Shown here: positions 16,706 to 25,573 of the stretch, one piece after another
Position numbering within the stretch: the first letter of the stretch is position 1
Layout: each line of letters starts with the position of its first letter
NCBI GenBank assembly: GCA_029775915.1
Contig: JARVKA010000001.1
Location: 348,594 to 412,593, forward strand
DNA: 64,000 nucleotides
Direction of reading: 5' to 3'
Origin: Nitrososphaeria archaeon
GTDB lineage: Archaea > Thermoproteota > Nitrososphaeria > Nitrososphaerales > JANXEG01
Translations under genes and position numbers: made by a program
The notes under the pieces: generated by a model
What the model saw: only the letters and a program-made list of their open reading frames with translations
Database searches by the model: none
Told to the model about the DNA's origin: nothing

Positions 16706-19138
16706 TCACCTAGATTTGTAAACCTTAACTCGTGTACCAAAGTATCCTGGAGATGCTACTAAAGAATCTCTCACATTTAAAATTACTCTATTCGGATTAG
16801 CACCTCTACCACTTGCCCATCTACCATAACTTATATGGCCTTGTTCAAAAGGCATAGCTATAACACCAGGCATAATTTCTTCACAAACTTTAGCTATCGC
16901 TTTAACTTTACCCTTAATGGATTCAACCCATATAATATCTCCATCGCGTATACCATATTTAGCTGCATCTTTTGAATTGATTTGTACCCAAGTCTTCCAA
17001 GCAGTTTTATTGTAAACCCATCCATGAAGTTCTTGAAGATATGGTACATTACCCCCTCTACCTTCTGCATGTAACATAGTTTTGAAAGAGATAAGGATGA
17101 ATGGATAATCATCTTTAATTGTTGAAAATGATGAAGGTGCATATTGAGGTGGTTCATAATGTATTAGAAATAAATCATCACCAATTGAATTAAGCCCCCA
17201 TTTCTCCTTTAGTATGAGAAAAGCTTTTTCCTCACTTAAATTCTCTCTTTTCGCTACTTCACTCACAACTTTCATTAATCTCTCTTTTAATGTATTAGAG
17301 TAAAATTCGAATTTACCAGTAGGTGTTTTGAATTGATAACCCCAATCATAAAAATGCTTGTAAGGAGGATTATACCAAAATCCATACTTAAATAAAGCAC
17401 TCCAAAACTCATCAAAACTTTTGAAATTGATTAAAGGCTTCATTGCTACTCTACCTATTTTATACTCCCAAATATTTTGAAGTCTAAATTTTAAGTATTC
17501 TTCATAAGATCTCCAAGGTATTGATTTTTCAACATTCCCTCCAATTTCATGAGCTAAAGTTATGAGAAGATCTCCAAAATTCATAGTATTGTATAAAGGT
17601 TGAATAACTGGTTGCCTCACACTTATTTGTGGAAAGCCAAAGCTTGGATAATGTTCTGTAAGATCTAATCTTTCTAAATATGTGTGATCTGGTAAAATTA
17701 AATCACAATAAAGCTCTGTATCGCCAAGAAATGGTGATGTACTTACGATGTAATCAATCTTTTGCATCGCTTTCTCAAACTCTTCAAGATTTGGTGTAAA
17801 GAAAATTGGATTGGTATAATATATCATAAGAAGCTTTATCTCATACGGTTTGCCAGTTAAAGCTGTATTAGCAACTCTTTGATAAAAGTTATTTGCTAAT
17901 GGTGCTTCTTCAGTACCAATCATATCTATTCTTGGCATGTTAAGACCTTGCTTTGCTTTATCATCCAAAATTAAAAGTGGTCCTAATGGTGTTAATGGTG
18001 CTCTCTCCATGGCTATAACACCACCTGGTATTCCAATACTACCTACAAGTGCATTTAAAGCATGAATAGCCATGTAATTAAATAATCCATTATTCCAAGA
18101 TGCAACACCTCTATGACCGGCTGCTATAGCTGGTTTTGTAGTTGCAAACTCTTTTGCAATTCTTTTTATAGTATCAACTGGAATTCCCGTAATAGATGAA
18201 GCCCATTCAGGTGTATAATTCTTAATTACAAGCTCTTTAAATTTATCAAATCCATAAGTATGCTTATTCACATAATCAATATCATAAAGCCCTTCTTTAA
18301 TGATAACATGAGCTAAACCTAATGCTAATGCCCCATCAGTTCCAGGCTTTATTGGTAACCATTCATCAGCTTTATACGCTGAAACAGATAATCTAGGATC
18401 AACAATAACTACTTTCGCTTTAATTGATCTCTCAGCTCTTATTCTTCCCCAAATTCTTAAAAGCCTTACAGTAGGAATCCATGCTTCAAGAAGGCTTCCA
18501 CCAAAGATTAAAAGATAATTTACACGCTCAAAATCGTAAGCCATAAGGTTATGATAACCTACAGTCATTTCATGAGCTGCTTCAATACTACCATAAGTGA
18601 GATGATTAATGTGATTTGGAGAGCCATATGCTTGAGTGAATTGATTTATCAAATCTTTCATAAATGTATTTGGTTCTAATCTCCCACTTAATAATACAAA
18701 TTTATGAGGTTCATTAACTCTCAAATCTTTTAATCTCTTAGTTAATTCTTTAATAGCATCGCCCCAATCTATTCTCTCAAACTTACCACTGCCCCGCTCA
18801 CCTATACGTTTCATCGGCCCTTTTATTCGATCGGGATCATAAAGTACTTGTAAGCCAGCTTGTCCTTTTGGACATACACCACCTCTATTATTTGGGCTTA
18901 ATGGATTTCCCTCAATCTTTACAGCTTTATTATCAATCACTCTTACGATAAGTTGGCACACAGCTGGGCATTGAAGGCATGTGGTTGCAACCCATTTCTC
19001 ATTAATTATTGGTGATTGATAAATGCTATACTTAGGCTCGAATGTAAATTGCCATTTTTCAAATTTTTTAAAGTTTGTAAAAAATGCGAATGTTGCTAAT
19101 GCGAGTAATCCCTTAATTAAATTTCGTCTACTCTTCAT
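16706..19138 (-). CDS. Molybdopterin oxidoreductase, CISM catalytic subunit
   Basis: An 810-residue DMSO-reductase-superfamily protein. The N-terminus has a Tat signal (SRRNLIK at 3-9, then a hydrophobic stretch), so the enzyme is exported. Cys54, Cys57, Cys61 and Cys89 (CLQCPAVC, later GGVCPKG) bind one [4Fe-4S] cluster. A C-terminal molybdopterin-dinucleotide-binding domain is present (HGWVYNKTAW to RGANPNRVILN). The GGSLLEAW segment at 213-220 is typical of polysulfide/thiosulfate/tetrathionate-type and ActB/QrcB-like proteins. TYGS stands at 181-184, where many relatives have the Mo-ligand Cys. The substrate is unknown, and a sulfur-compound reductase is my best guess. It is the first gene of the unit. 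Confidence 0.88.
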   Translation of the reverse strand: MKSRRNLIKGLLALATFAFFTNFKKFEKWQFTFEPKYSIYQSPIINEKWVATTCLQCPAVCQLIVRVIDNKAVKIEGNPLSPNNRGGVCPKGQAGLQVLYDPDRIKGPMKRIGERGSGKFERIDWGDAIKELTKRLKDLRVNEPHKFVLLSGRLEPNTFMKDLINQFTQAYGSPNHINHLTYGSIEAAHEMTVGYHNLMAYDFERVNYLLIFGGSLLEAWIPTVRLLRIWGRIRAERSIKAKVVIVDPRLSVSAYKADEWLPIKPGTDGALALGLAHVIIKEGLYDIDYVNKHTYGFDKFKELVIKNYTPEWASSITGIPVDTIKRIAKEFATTKPAIAAGHRGVASWNNGLFNYMAIHALNALVGSIGIPGGVIAMERAPLTPLGPLLILDDKAKQGLNMPRIDMIGTEEAPLANNFYQRVANTALTGKPYEIKLLMIYYTNPIFFTPNLEEFEKAMQKIDYIVSTSPFLGDTELYCDLILPDHTYLERLDLTEHYPSFGFPQISVRQPVIQPLYNTMNFGDLLITLAHEIGGNVEKSIPWRSYEEYLKFRLQNIWEYKIGRVAMKPLINFKSFDEFWSALFKYGFWYNPPYKHFYDWGYQFKTPTGKFEFYSNTLKERLMKVVSEVAKRENLSEEKAFLILKEKWGLNSIGDDLFLIHYEPPQYAPSSFSTIKDDYPFILISFKTMLHAEGRGGNVPYLQELHGWVYNKTAWKTWVQINSKDAAKYGIRDGDIIWVESIKGKVKAIAKVCEEIMPGVIAMPFEQGHISYGRWASGRGANPNRVILNVRDSLVASPGYFGTRVKVYKSR

Positions 19139-19508
19139 CGAGTAAATTCCCTATCAATGGGGATAATTTTTAACTATTTTAGTTTTACTAAGTATTAAGA
19201 TTATAAAAGAACGTCTCATATTGGGAGATTAAATAAAGTATTAATAAAAACAATTGCTAATTTGCGTAATCATCAATACGATTAATAATTAATCGTGCTT
19301 ATTGAAGAGCAACTAATTCATTAAAATTATCATTACCTTTAGCCCCAATTATATCGAATGTTTTAGACAAATTTGGCTTATAAAATAATTATCCGCTCTT
19401 CTGTGAAAAAATAAAATTATTGTTTTTAAAATTTAAAAAATACAAATTATTATCATAAATTTAGCATAATTTATTTAACTTAAAGATTTTGGTATAATTT
19501 AAAGCCTT
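19139..19508. promoter_or_regulatory. 370-nt upstream region of the respiratory operon
   Basis: No open frame or RNA gene is recognised. On the minus strand, CTTTTATAATCTT near 19192-19204 is a plausible TATA box about 55-60 nt before the molybdoenzyme ATG. A 19-bp palindrome lies further upstream (listed separately). The distal part is plain AT-rich sequence up to the amrS stop. Confidence 0.45.
19278..19296. promoter_or_regulatory. Perfect 19-bp palindrome, candidate operator
   Basis: ACGATTAAT and ATTAATCGT form perfect 9-bp inverted arms around a single A. It lies about 140 nt upstream of the molybdoenzyme start and about 70 nt beyond the likely TATA box. The size and symmetry suit a dimeric regulator. 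Function is inferred. Confidence 0.4.
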
Positions 19509-20576
19509 TTAAATAACTGGAAAGAATCGATTCTTTAAACTTCCTTTACTCAACTTACCTATTATTGGTATCTCATATCCGCATTTTATACATCGGTTAT
19601 ACTCATCCAAATACCAACCAGTAATATCAAACCCATACCTTTTAACCACAATTTCTTCACAACCTGGGCAATAGGTATGCTCAAGAGGATGGCCAGGAAT
19701 ATTGCCCAAATATACAAATCTTAATCCAACTTCTTTTGCCACTTGATAATGCTTCTCTAAAGTCTTTATAGGCGTCCATGGTAAATGTATTAACTTGTAA
19801 TCTGGGTGGAATCTAAGGAAATGAATAGGTGTATTTGGACCTAAATTATCATATATCCACTTAGATAATTTGCGCGCTTCATTTAAATTATCTCCAATCT
19901 CAGGCACTATTAAATCAGTAATTTCGATGTGAATCTTTGTTTTATTTTTAATCTCCAATAAAGTTTGGAATATTGGCTCGGGACTTGGTACGCCAGCGTA
20001 TAAGCGAAGAAAATTTTCCTCACCATTACCTTTAAAATCAACAGTAATACCGTCGAGAAATTCACTCATCATCTTTACACTATCTGGTGTGCCATAACCA
20101 TTTGATACGTAAAGATTAATCAATCCTTCTTTTTTAGCTATCACACCAACATCATGTGAAAATTCTATTGAAATTATAGGTTCATTGTAAGTGTAAGCAA
20201 TACCTTGACAATCATATTCTTTTGTGAGTTGCACAATTTCTTCAGGTGTAATATCCTTTCCTTCAACCTTTCTGCGCTGACTAATATCATAATTCAAACA
20301 ATAATGGCAAAGCCAACTACAACCCGTAGTGGCTATAGAGAATACTTTTGATCCTGGCATGTAATGAACAAATGGTTTTTTCTCAATAGGGTCTACATGA
20401 GCGGTAATAATCTTACCGTAAGCCATTAAATACAACTTTCCTCCGATATTCTTCCGAATACCACAAAAACCGATTTTATCCTTTGGAATATTACAATACC
20501 TTGCGCAAGCGGTACATTTTACTCTACCTTCAGCGAGTTGTTTGTAAAGTATTGCCTCTTTACCGATAATGCTCAT
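19509..20576 (-). CDS. amrS: AmmeMemoRadiSam-type radical SAM enzyme
   Basis: A 355-residue radical S-adenosylmethionine protein. The cluster motif is CSWLCHYC (Cys86, Cys90, Cys93). An N-terminal CTACARYCN...GFCG zinc-like cysteine group and a C-terminal CPGCEEIVV...CIKCGYEIP group are typical of AmrS, which is genetically linked in many prokaryotes to Memo and AMMECR1 proteins. Those two partners are not in this window. The molecular reaction in archaea is not settled. The gene is single, with its own upstream gap of 150 nt shared with a divergent Cys-rich gene. Confidence 0.88.
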   Translation of the reverse strand: MSIIGKEAILYKQLAEGRVKCTACARYCNIPKDKIGFCGIRKNIGGKLYLMAYGKIITAHVDPIEKKPFVHYMPGSKVFSIATTGCSWLCHYCLNYDISQRRKVEGKDITPEEIVQLTKEYDCQGIAYTYNEPIISIEFSHDVGVIAKKEGLINLYVSNGYGTPDSVKMMSEFLDGITVDFKGNGEENFLRLYAGVPSPEPIFQTLLEIKNKTKIHIEITDLIVPEIGDNLNEARKLSKWIYDNLGPNTPIHFLRFHPDYKLIHLPWTPIKTLEKHYQVAKEVGLRFVYLGNIPGHPLEHTYCPGCEEIVVKRYGFDITGWYLDEYNRCIKCGYEIPIIGKLSKGSLKNRFFPVI

Positions 20577-20729
20577 CTAGATATTAAATGGATAATTCAA
20601 TTATAAAATGATTTTCACAATTAGGATACAAAGTTTTTTATTTATAAAATCTTGTATTAAGATTTAAGCAAATTTATCAGAAAAATTTTTAACCTAACCT
20701 TAATTAATTAAAGATTGAAGAGAGGTTAA

Positions 20730-21035
20730 TTGCCTCAAGAAGGTCCAGATTCTCAAGGCCTTTGCTGGCCTAAGTGTATTTGGTTTAAATGTGCGAAGCG
20801 TGCGTTATGGATACGAGGTAATACTTTGTGGTGTAATTGGAGTAATGAGAATTGCATTGGTTCATCATGCTCCTATGCCTTATGTGTAAGAGCGAAAATG
20901 CTACCTCAAGGCCGTTGTGGCCTTGTTGTGAAGAGAGTTACTACAGATAAAATAAAGCTTGAAGATTTCAAATTGGATGTTAAAATTCCGGGTAAGCTTG
21001 CGCAACGTATAGGCGATGATAAAGATTTGGTATAA
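20730..21035 (+). CDS. Cysteine-rich protein of unknown function
   Basis: I do not recognise this 101-residue protein. Its first 65 residues hold eight cysteines (12, 16, 21, 35, 42, 47, 52, 63) and several tryptophans, e.g. LCWPKCIWFKC and CNWSNENC. This is consistent with bound Zn or Fe-S clusters. The remaining C-terminal third is charged and Cys-free (KIKLEDFKLDVKIPG). It has no signal peptide. The TTG start follows GAGAGGTTA. It stands divergent from amrS and convergent with the TRAM gene. Confidence 0.72.
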   Translation: MPQEGPDSQGLCWPKCIWFKCAKRALWIRGNTLWCNWSNENCIGSSCSYALCVRAKMLPQGRCGLVVKRVTTDKIKLEDFKLDVKIPGKLAQRIGDDKDLV

Positions 21036-21115
21036 TAGAATGAAATAAAAAAAGAAGAAAAAATAATAATAAAAATTACGGAGTATTCAGCATATACCTA
21101 CGTTGTTTAATCTTG

Positions 21116-21355
21116 CTATACAACTTGACCAACAGCATGAGTAGGTTTGACTTGGGTTATTTTAATCTTCACATGATCTCCTTGCTTTGTATTTGGTACG
21201 AATATTACATACCCTTGAACTCTAGTTAAACCATCGCCTCTACGACTTATTTCAGATATAGTTACATCCAGCTCATCGCCAATTTTAACGGGCTTCGCTT
21301 TAAAGTATGAGCGTGGTAAATGCTGTCGCTCCCTAACTGGTCGCTCTTCACTCAA
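21116..21355 (-). CDS. TRAM-domain RNA-binding protein
   Basis: A 79-residue protein that is essentially one TRAM beta-barrel (about 20-79): VKIGDELDVTISEISRRGDG, VIFVPNTKQGD and VKIKITQVKPTHAVGQV. A basic N-terminal tail precedes it. Free-standing archaeal TRAM proteins bind RNA and have been proposed to act as RNA chaperones. The TTG start is set by a strong Shine-Dalgarno (GGAGGTGAG) about 8 nt upstream. It is a single gene. Confidence 0.9.
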   Translation of the reverse strand: MSEERPVRERQHLPRSYFKAKPVKIGDELDVTISEISRRGDGLTRVQGYVIFVPNTKQGDHVKIKITQVKPTHAVGQVV

Positions 21356-21524
21356 TCTTATATCTCACCTCCCTTACGTTCATCGGTCTTCCGATAATCC
21401 ATTCGAATTCATTCCGATGTAAGTAACCCTCAGAACCCTCTAAATTATAAGCTTTACTAAAAGTTATAGAATGTTTAAAAAATAGTATTTCGATATTTAA
21501 TATGCGAAAAGTTTTCTTAAAGGA

Positions 21525-22349
21525 TTGAAATCAATTAAATTGATAAAGGGGTGTGACTTGACATTTAATAACGCAATTCAAGAAGGGCAGTATGTTCTTC
21601 TATATTTAGATAAAAAAAGAAAGTGGCTCGTTAAAATTTTAAAGGATGCGAAGATTCATACACATGTGGGATACGTGACACTTAACACACTTATTGGAAA
21701 GTCATACGGTTCCTCCATTGAATCGAGTCTTGGTGTAACTCTTTGGGCTTTAAAGCCAACGATTGAGGATTACGCTTTAAAAGCTGAAAGAAAAACACAA
21801 GTAGTTTATCCGAAAGATATGGGCATGATTGCAGTCAAAACGGGTGTATCATCTGGTAGTATCGTTGTTGAAGCTGGAACTGGTAGTGGCGTATTATGCA
21901 TGTTTCTTGCAAATCTTGTTCGTCCAAATGGTCATGTTTATTCATATGAAATAAGAAAGGAATTTCTCGAATTAGCAAAAAAGAATTTAGAAAAAGCTGG
22001 ATTGAGTAAATATGTGACTTTAAAGGAGGCTGATGCAAGGAAGGGTTTAGATGTGGTAAATGCTGATGTGGCTATAATAGATGTAGGAGATCCTTGGTCT
22101 TTAGTAAAACCCATGTATAATGCTTTAAAAGGCGGTGGTATGTTAGCTGCAATTTGCCCTACAATGAATCAAGTAGAGAAGTTGGTTGAAGAGTTAAAAG
22201 CAAACAACTTTATCGATATTGAGAGTATGGAAGTTATCGTTCGAGGGTTAGAAGCTCGTATGGGTATGACCAGACCAGTTACTAGAATGATTGCACATAC
22301 CGCTTACCTTACATTTGCAAGAAAAACCCAACCAAGTGATAAAGGTTAA
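21525..22349 (+). CDS. trmI: tRNA (adenine-N1) methyltransferase, TrmI family
   Basis: This SAM-dependent enzyme methylates adenine 58 (and in archaea also 57) in the T-loop of tRNA. The 274 residues comprise an N-terminal beta domain (about 1-70) and a Rossmann methyltransferase domain with VVEAGTGSGVLCMFLANLV near 112-130, SYEIRKEF, and DVAIIDVGDPW as the motif IV-like segment. ETQ/MTRPV elements near the C-terminus fit the family. The TTG start sits after a weak AAAGGA. A small membrane protein gene follows after 25 nt. Confidence 0.9.
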   Translation: MKSIKLIKGCDLTFNNAIQEGQYVLLYLDKKRKWLVKILKDAKIHTHVGYVTLNTLIGKSYGSSIESSLGVTLWALKPTIEDYALKAERKTQVVYPKDMGMIAVKTGVSSGSIVVEAGTGSGVLCMFLANLVRPNGHVYSYEIRKEFLELAKKNLEKAGLSKYVTLKEADARKGLDVVNADVAIIDVGDPWSLVKPMYNALKGGGMLAAICPTMNQVEKLVEELKANNFIDIESMEVIVRGLEARMGMTRPVTRMIAHTAYLTFARKTQPSDKG

Positions 22350-22374
22350 ATCTTAATAATTAATACACATAGCC

Positions 22375-22992
22375 TTGATAAGTTTGAACAAGCTTGAATT
22401 TGCTGAAGATTTCGCATTTATTCTTTATCTTATACCATTAATTCTGAATGGGATATATGGAATTTTATTGTGGATACAAAGTGGGTTATCACTTACTATT
22501 GTATATTTAATGGTGAGTAAAGATCCATACATCTTCCTAATCGGTCTTTTAGTTGTGTATATAGCGACTATTATTGAGGTAAATTTAAATCCAATTGATA
22601 AAAGATCGATAAAGCTTGAAGAGAATGCACGTAGAATGCAATTTTTAGCTATAATTTGCATAATACTCGCCTTTTTATCTGCATATTTCGCTGTAGGATA
22701 CTCTCTTAGTGATACAATTGAGTTAATACTTAAAGGAAGATATCCTTTAATTTATCCTACTTTATTAATCCTCACATCCTATTTAATAAGTCCTAGATTA
22801 AAATGGAGTAAACCAAATTTAAATCAAATTACGAAGATATGCGCTATTACCCTAATTTTAATCTCACCATTTATTTTATTCTTAACTTGGAGGAGTAAAA
22901 TGATATGGATAATTGTTTACAGCTTACCACTTATAACCCTTTTAATCGGTATAATTCTTTTAACTTATACGATGATAAAAAGTCGCATGTAA
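22375..22992 (+). CDS. Six-helix membrane protein of unknown function
   Basis: A 205-residue hydrophobic protein with about six membrane helices (near 13-31, 40-63, 86-107, 122-139, 150-168 and 174-200). The loop after helix two carries Lys/Arg/Glu (NPIDKRSIKLEENARR) and is probably cytoplasmic. No family signature or catalytic motif is seen. The TTG start lies 25 nt after trmI on the same strand, so co-transcription is possible but a functional link is not evident. Confidence 0.68.
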   Translation: MISLNKLEFAEDFAFILYLIPLILNGIYGILLWIQSGLSLTIVYLMVSKDPYIFLIGLLVVYIATIIEVNLNPIDKRSIKLEENARRMQFLAIICIILAFLSAYFAVGYSLSDTIELILKGRYPLIYPTLLILTSYLISPRLKWSKPNLNQITKICAITLILISPFILFLTWRSKMIWIIVYSLPLITLLIGIILLTYTMIKSRM

Positions 22993-23016
22993 TTAATTTT
23001 TATAAGATATTGATTA

Positions 23017-23415
23017 TTAACTTTTACTATTTGAAACTTCCCTCTTTAAATACTCAGTCAAGCCTAACTTTAAAGCTTTAATTGGTAGGAGTAAGCATTC
23101 TATTCTCGTTGGACCTGGATCTGGTAGATCTAAAGCTTTTATAATATCCTTTTTATTTAATCTTTTTAACTCCTTAAGCTTTTTTCCAGAAATTATCTCA
23201 GTTAAAACTGATGCAGCAGCTATACTAAGCGCACATCCTTTTCCACTAAATTTAACATCTGCAACGCTACCATTTGTATTTAATTTTATGTAAAGTTCTA
23301 TATCATCACCACACAAAGGGTTAGATTCTTTAACTTCAATATCGGGATTATCCAATTTACCAAAATTGCGAGGATTTTTATAATGATCTATAACTTTCTC
23401 TCTATAAATACTCAA
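23017..23415 (-). CDS. sufU: Fe-S cluster scaffold, SufU/IscU type
   Basis: A 132-residue U-type scaffold or sulfur-acceptor protein. Three conserved cysteines stand in NPLCGDDIEL, SGKGCALSIAAAS and RIECLLLPIKAL, with the Asp after the first. It receives persulfide sulfur from the cysteine desulfurase encoded immediately upstream. The start overlaps the sufS stop by 4 nt, so the two are translationally coupled. It is the last gene of the larC-larE-sufS-sufU unit. Confidence 0.93.
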   Translation of the reverse strand: MSIYREKVIDHYKNPRNFGKLDNPDIEVKESNPLCGDDIELYIKLNTNGSVADVKFSGKGCALSIAAASVLTEIISGKKLKELKRLNKKDIIKALDLPDPGPTRIECLLLPIKALKLGLTEYLKREVSNSKS

Positions 23416-24650
23416 ATTTTAAACACCTCTTTTATCTCCTTTAAAACATTCACCATTATATCAATTTCTTCCTTTGTATTATATATATAAAAGCTGGCTC
23501 GATTTACAGCTGGCACATTAAGCCTCTCCATTAAAGGTTGAGCACAATGATGACCAGACCTTATCGCTATACCTTCACTATCAAGAATTGTAGCTACATC
23601 ATGGGGGTGAATATTACCTATATTAAAAGAAATTACTCCACATCTATAATTAACATCAATTGGGCCGTAAATCTTTAAATTCTCAATTTCGCTCATTTTA
23701 TTTAATGCGTACGATGTGAGATCTACCTCATGAGCTCTCACATTTTCCATACCTATTTTATTTAAATAATCAATCGCTGCACCAAAACCTATAACATCTG
23801 CAATATTAGCAGTCCCAGCTTCAAACTTCCAAGGTAAATCATTCCATTTTGCATAATTCAAATGTACTTCTTTAATCATATCCCCTCCACCTTGAAATGG
23901 TTCCATATTTTCTAACAACTCTCTCTTTCCATATAATATGCCAACACCTGTAGGCCCTAACATTTTATGGCTTGAAAATGCTAAAAAATCACAATCTAAA
24001 TCTTGAACATTAACTGGCATATGAGGTACACTTTGTGCACCATCTACAAGTACAATAACACCATTCTTATGTGCATATCTAACGATTTCTTTAATAGGAT
24101 TAATCGTACCCAATACATTAGATACATGAGTAATAGCCAATATCTTTGGATGATTATCCAAATATTCTTTTATCTCATCATCTTTTAGAAAGCCATCATC
24201 AGTTATACCTATGTACTTTAAATTGGCCGATTTTTCCTTCGCTAATAATTGCCAAGGTATGATATTGCTATGATGCTCCATTTCAGTTAATAATATTGTA
24301 TCACCTTTGCTAATATTCGCTCTACCCCAACTGTAAGCGACTAAATTGATAGCCTCTGTTGTATTTCTAACGAATAAAACTTCTTCACGATGCTTCGCAT
24401 TGATAAATTTAACGACTTTATCTCTAACATTCTCATAAGCTTCAGTAGCCTCTACACCCAATTTATGTATCGTTCGATGAATATTCGCATTGTAAAGTGA
24501 GTAATACTTTGAGATTGCATTTATAACTTGTCGAGGCTTTTGTGATGTTGCTGCATTATCAAAATATATTAACGATTTACCATTAATTTTTCGCTTTAAT
24601 ATTGGAAAGTCTTTTCTAATAGCTTCAACATTTATGCCTTTTAATTTCAA
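23412..24650 (-). CDS. sufS: Cysteine desulfurase, SufS type
   Basis: This PLP enzyme releases sulfur from cysteine as a protein persulfide for Fe-S clusters and other thio-cofactors. The 412 residues have the PLP lysine in SSHKMLGPTG (Lys229) and the catalytic Cys369 in SGHHCAQPL, the short type-II loop of SufS. TEMEHHSNIIPW and DGAQSVPHM are family signatures. It lies 45 nt after larE in the same direction and overlaps sufU. Placement with LarE, which consumes sulfur, suggests a shared sulfur supply. Confidence 0.95.
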   Translation of the reverse strand: MKLKGINVEAIRKDFPILKRKINGKSLIYFDNAATSQKPRQVINAISKYYSLYNANIHRTIHKLGVEATEAYENVRDKVVKFINAKHREEVLFVRNTTEAINLVAYSWGRANISKGDTILLTEMEHHSNIIPWQLLAKEKSANLKYIGITDDGFLKDDEIKEYLDNHPKILAITHVSNVLGTINPIKEIVRYAHKNGVIVLVDGAQSVPHMPVNVQDLDCDFLAFSSHKMLGPTGVGILYGKRELLENMEPFQGGGDMIKEVHLNYAKWNDLPWKFEAGTANIADVIGFGAAIDYLNKIGMENVRAHEVDLTSYALNKMSEIENLKIYGPIDVNYRCGVISFNIGNIHPHDVATILDSEGIAIRSGHHCAQPLMERLNVPAVNRASFYIYNTKEEIDIMVNVLKEIKEVFKI

Positions 24651-24695
24651 TCCTTAACCTCCTTTTACTATCTTCATTTTATTTAATTGATACTT

Positions 24696-25559
24696 TTAGC
24701 TTTTAAGATTTTTAGAAGGTATTATCCTCTCAAATAAAATTTCATCCATACTACCAGTTCGATATCCAATTAAATCTATTGTAACATACTTAAAGCCAAG
24801 CTCCTTCAATTTTGCATCGATTATCTCCATTAATTTTTCATCAAAAAGCTTTTTGCGCTCATCTTTACCTACTTCTATCCTTGCAATTCCATCATGATCT
24901 CTAACACGCAATACTTTAACATTTGTAAGCTCTCTTATAACTCTCTCAGCCTCAGCTATTCGCCTTATACTCTCAATAGTAATACTTTGACCATATGGGA
25001 TACGTGATGATAAACATGCGTTAGATGGTTTATCAGCATTTGGTAAATTAAGGAGGATCGCGATCTTTCTCACTTCATCTTTACTTATACCAACTTCTGC
25101 TAATGGACTATAAATTCCCTCTTCACAAAGTGCGATTGCACCTGGACGGTGAGTATTCATATCATCCGCATTTGTGCCATCAACTATCGTTTTTATCCCT
25201 TCTTTTTCAGCGATTTGCTTCAATTTGATACTAAGTTCCTTCTTACAATAATAGCAACGATTCAAAGGATTTGATGTAAAGAGAGGATTTTTAAGCTCCT
25301 CAGTTTTGAATATTATATGGCGTATTCCTAAAAGTTTAGTGATTTTAATCGCATCTTCCAAATCTTTTGGATCAATAATCTCTGAGCTTGATGTAGCTGC
25401 TATTACCCCATCATTTAAAGCTAACTTTGCCACAGCTGCAACCACGGAGCTATCTACACCACCTGAAAGTGCAACTAAAACTTTATCTTTTAACTTAAAC
25501 CATTCGATAAGCCTTTGTAACTTTTGCTCAACAATACCATTTAATGTAGCGTTATACAT
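24696..25559 (-). CDS. larE: LarE, sulfur transferase for nickel-pincer cofactor
   Basis: This ATP-dependent PP-loop sulfurtransferase converts the carboxylates of the LarB product to thiocarboxylates during nickel-pincer nucleotide synthesis. The PP-loop is ALSGGVDSSVVAA (about 30-42). Cys102 and Cys105 (RCYYCKKE) and Cys182 (NACLSSRIPYG) are positioned as a possible three-Cys cluster site. Lactobacillus LarE instead sacrifices a single cysteine at the place of Cys182. Which chemistry operates here is inference. It follows larC by 14 nt and precedes sufS. Confidence 0.88.
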   Translation of the reverse strand: MYNATLNGIVEQKLQRLIEWFKLKDKVLVALSGGVDSSVVAAVAKLALNDGVIAATSSSEIIDPKDLEDAIKITKLLGIRHIIFKTEELKNPLFTSNPLNRCYYCKKELSIKLKQIAEKEGIKTIVDGTNADDMNTHRPGAIALCEEGIYSPLAEVGISKDEVRKIAILLNLPNADKPSNACLSSRIPYGQSITIESIRRIAEAERVIRELTNVKVLRVRDHDGIARIEVGKDERKKLFDEKLMEIIDAKLKELGFKYVTIDLIGYRTGSMDEILFERIIPSKNLKS

Positions 25560-25573
25560 TGAAAATTATAATG

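Noticed and set aside
21356-21440. Possible small RNA before the TRAM gene
   Set aside because: Short GATGA and CTGA words occur, but not in C/D-box order or spacing, and no stable hairpin is evident. More likely a leader.
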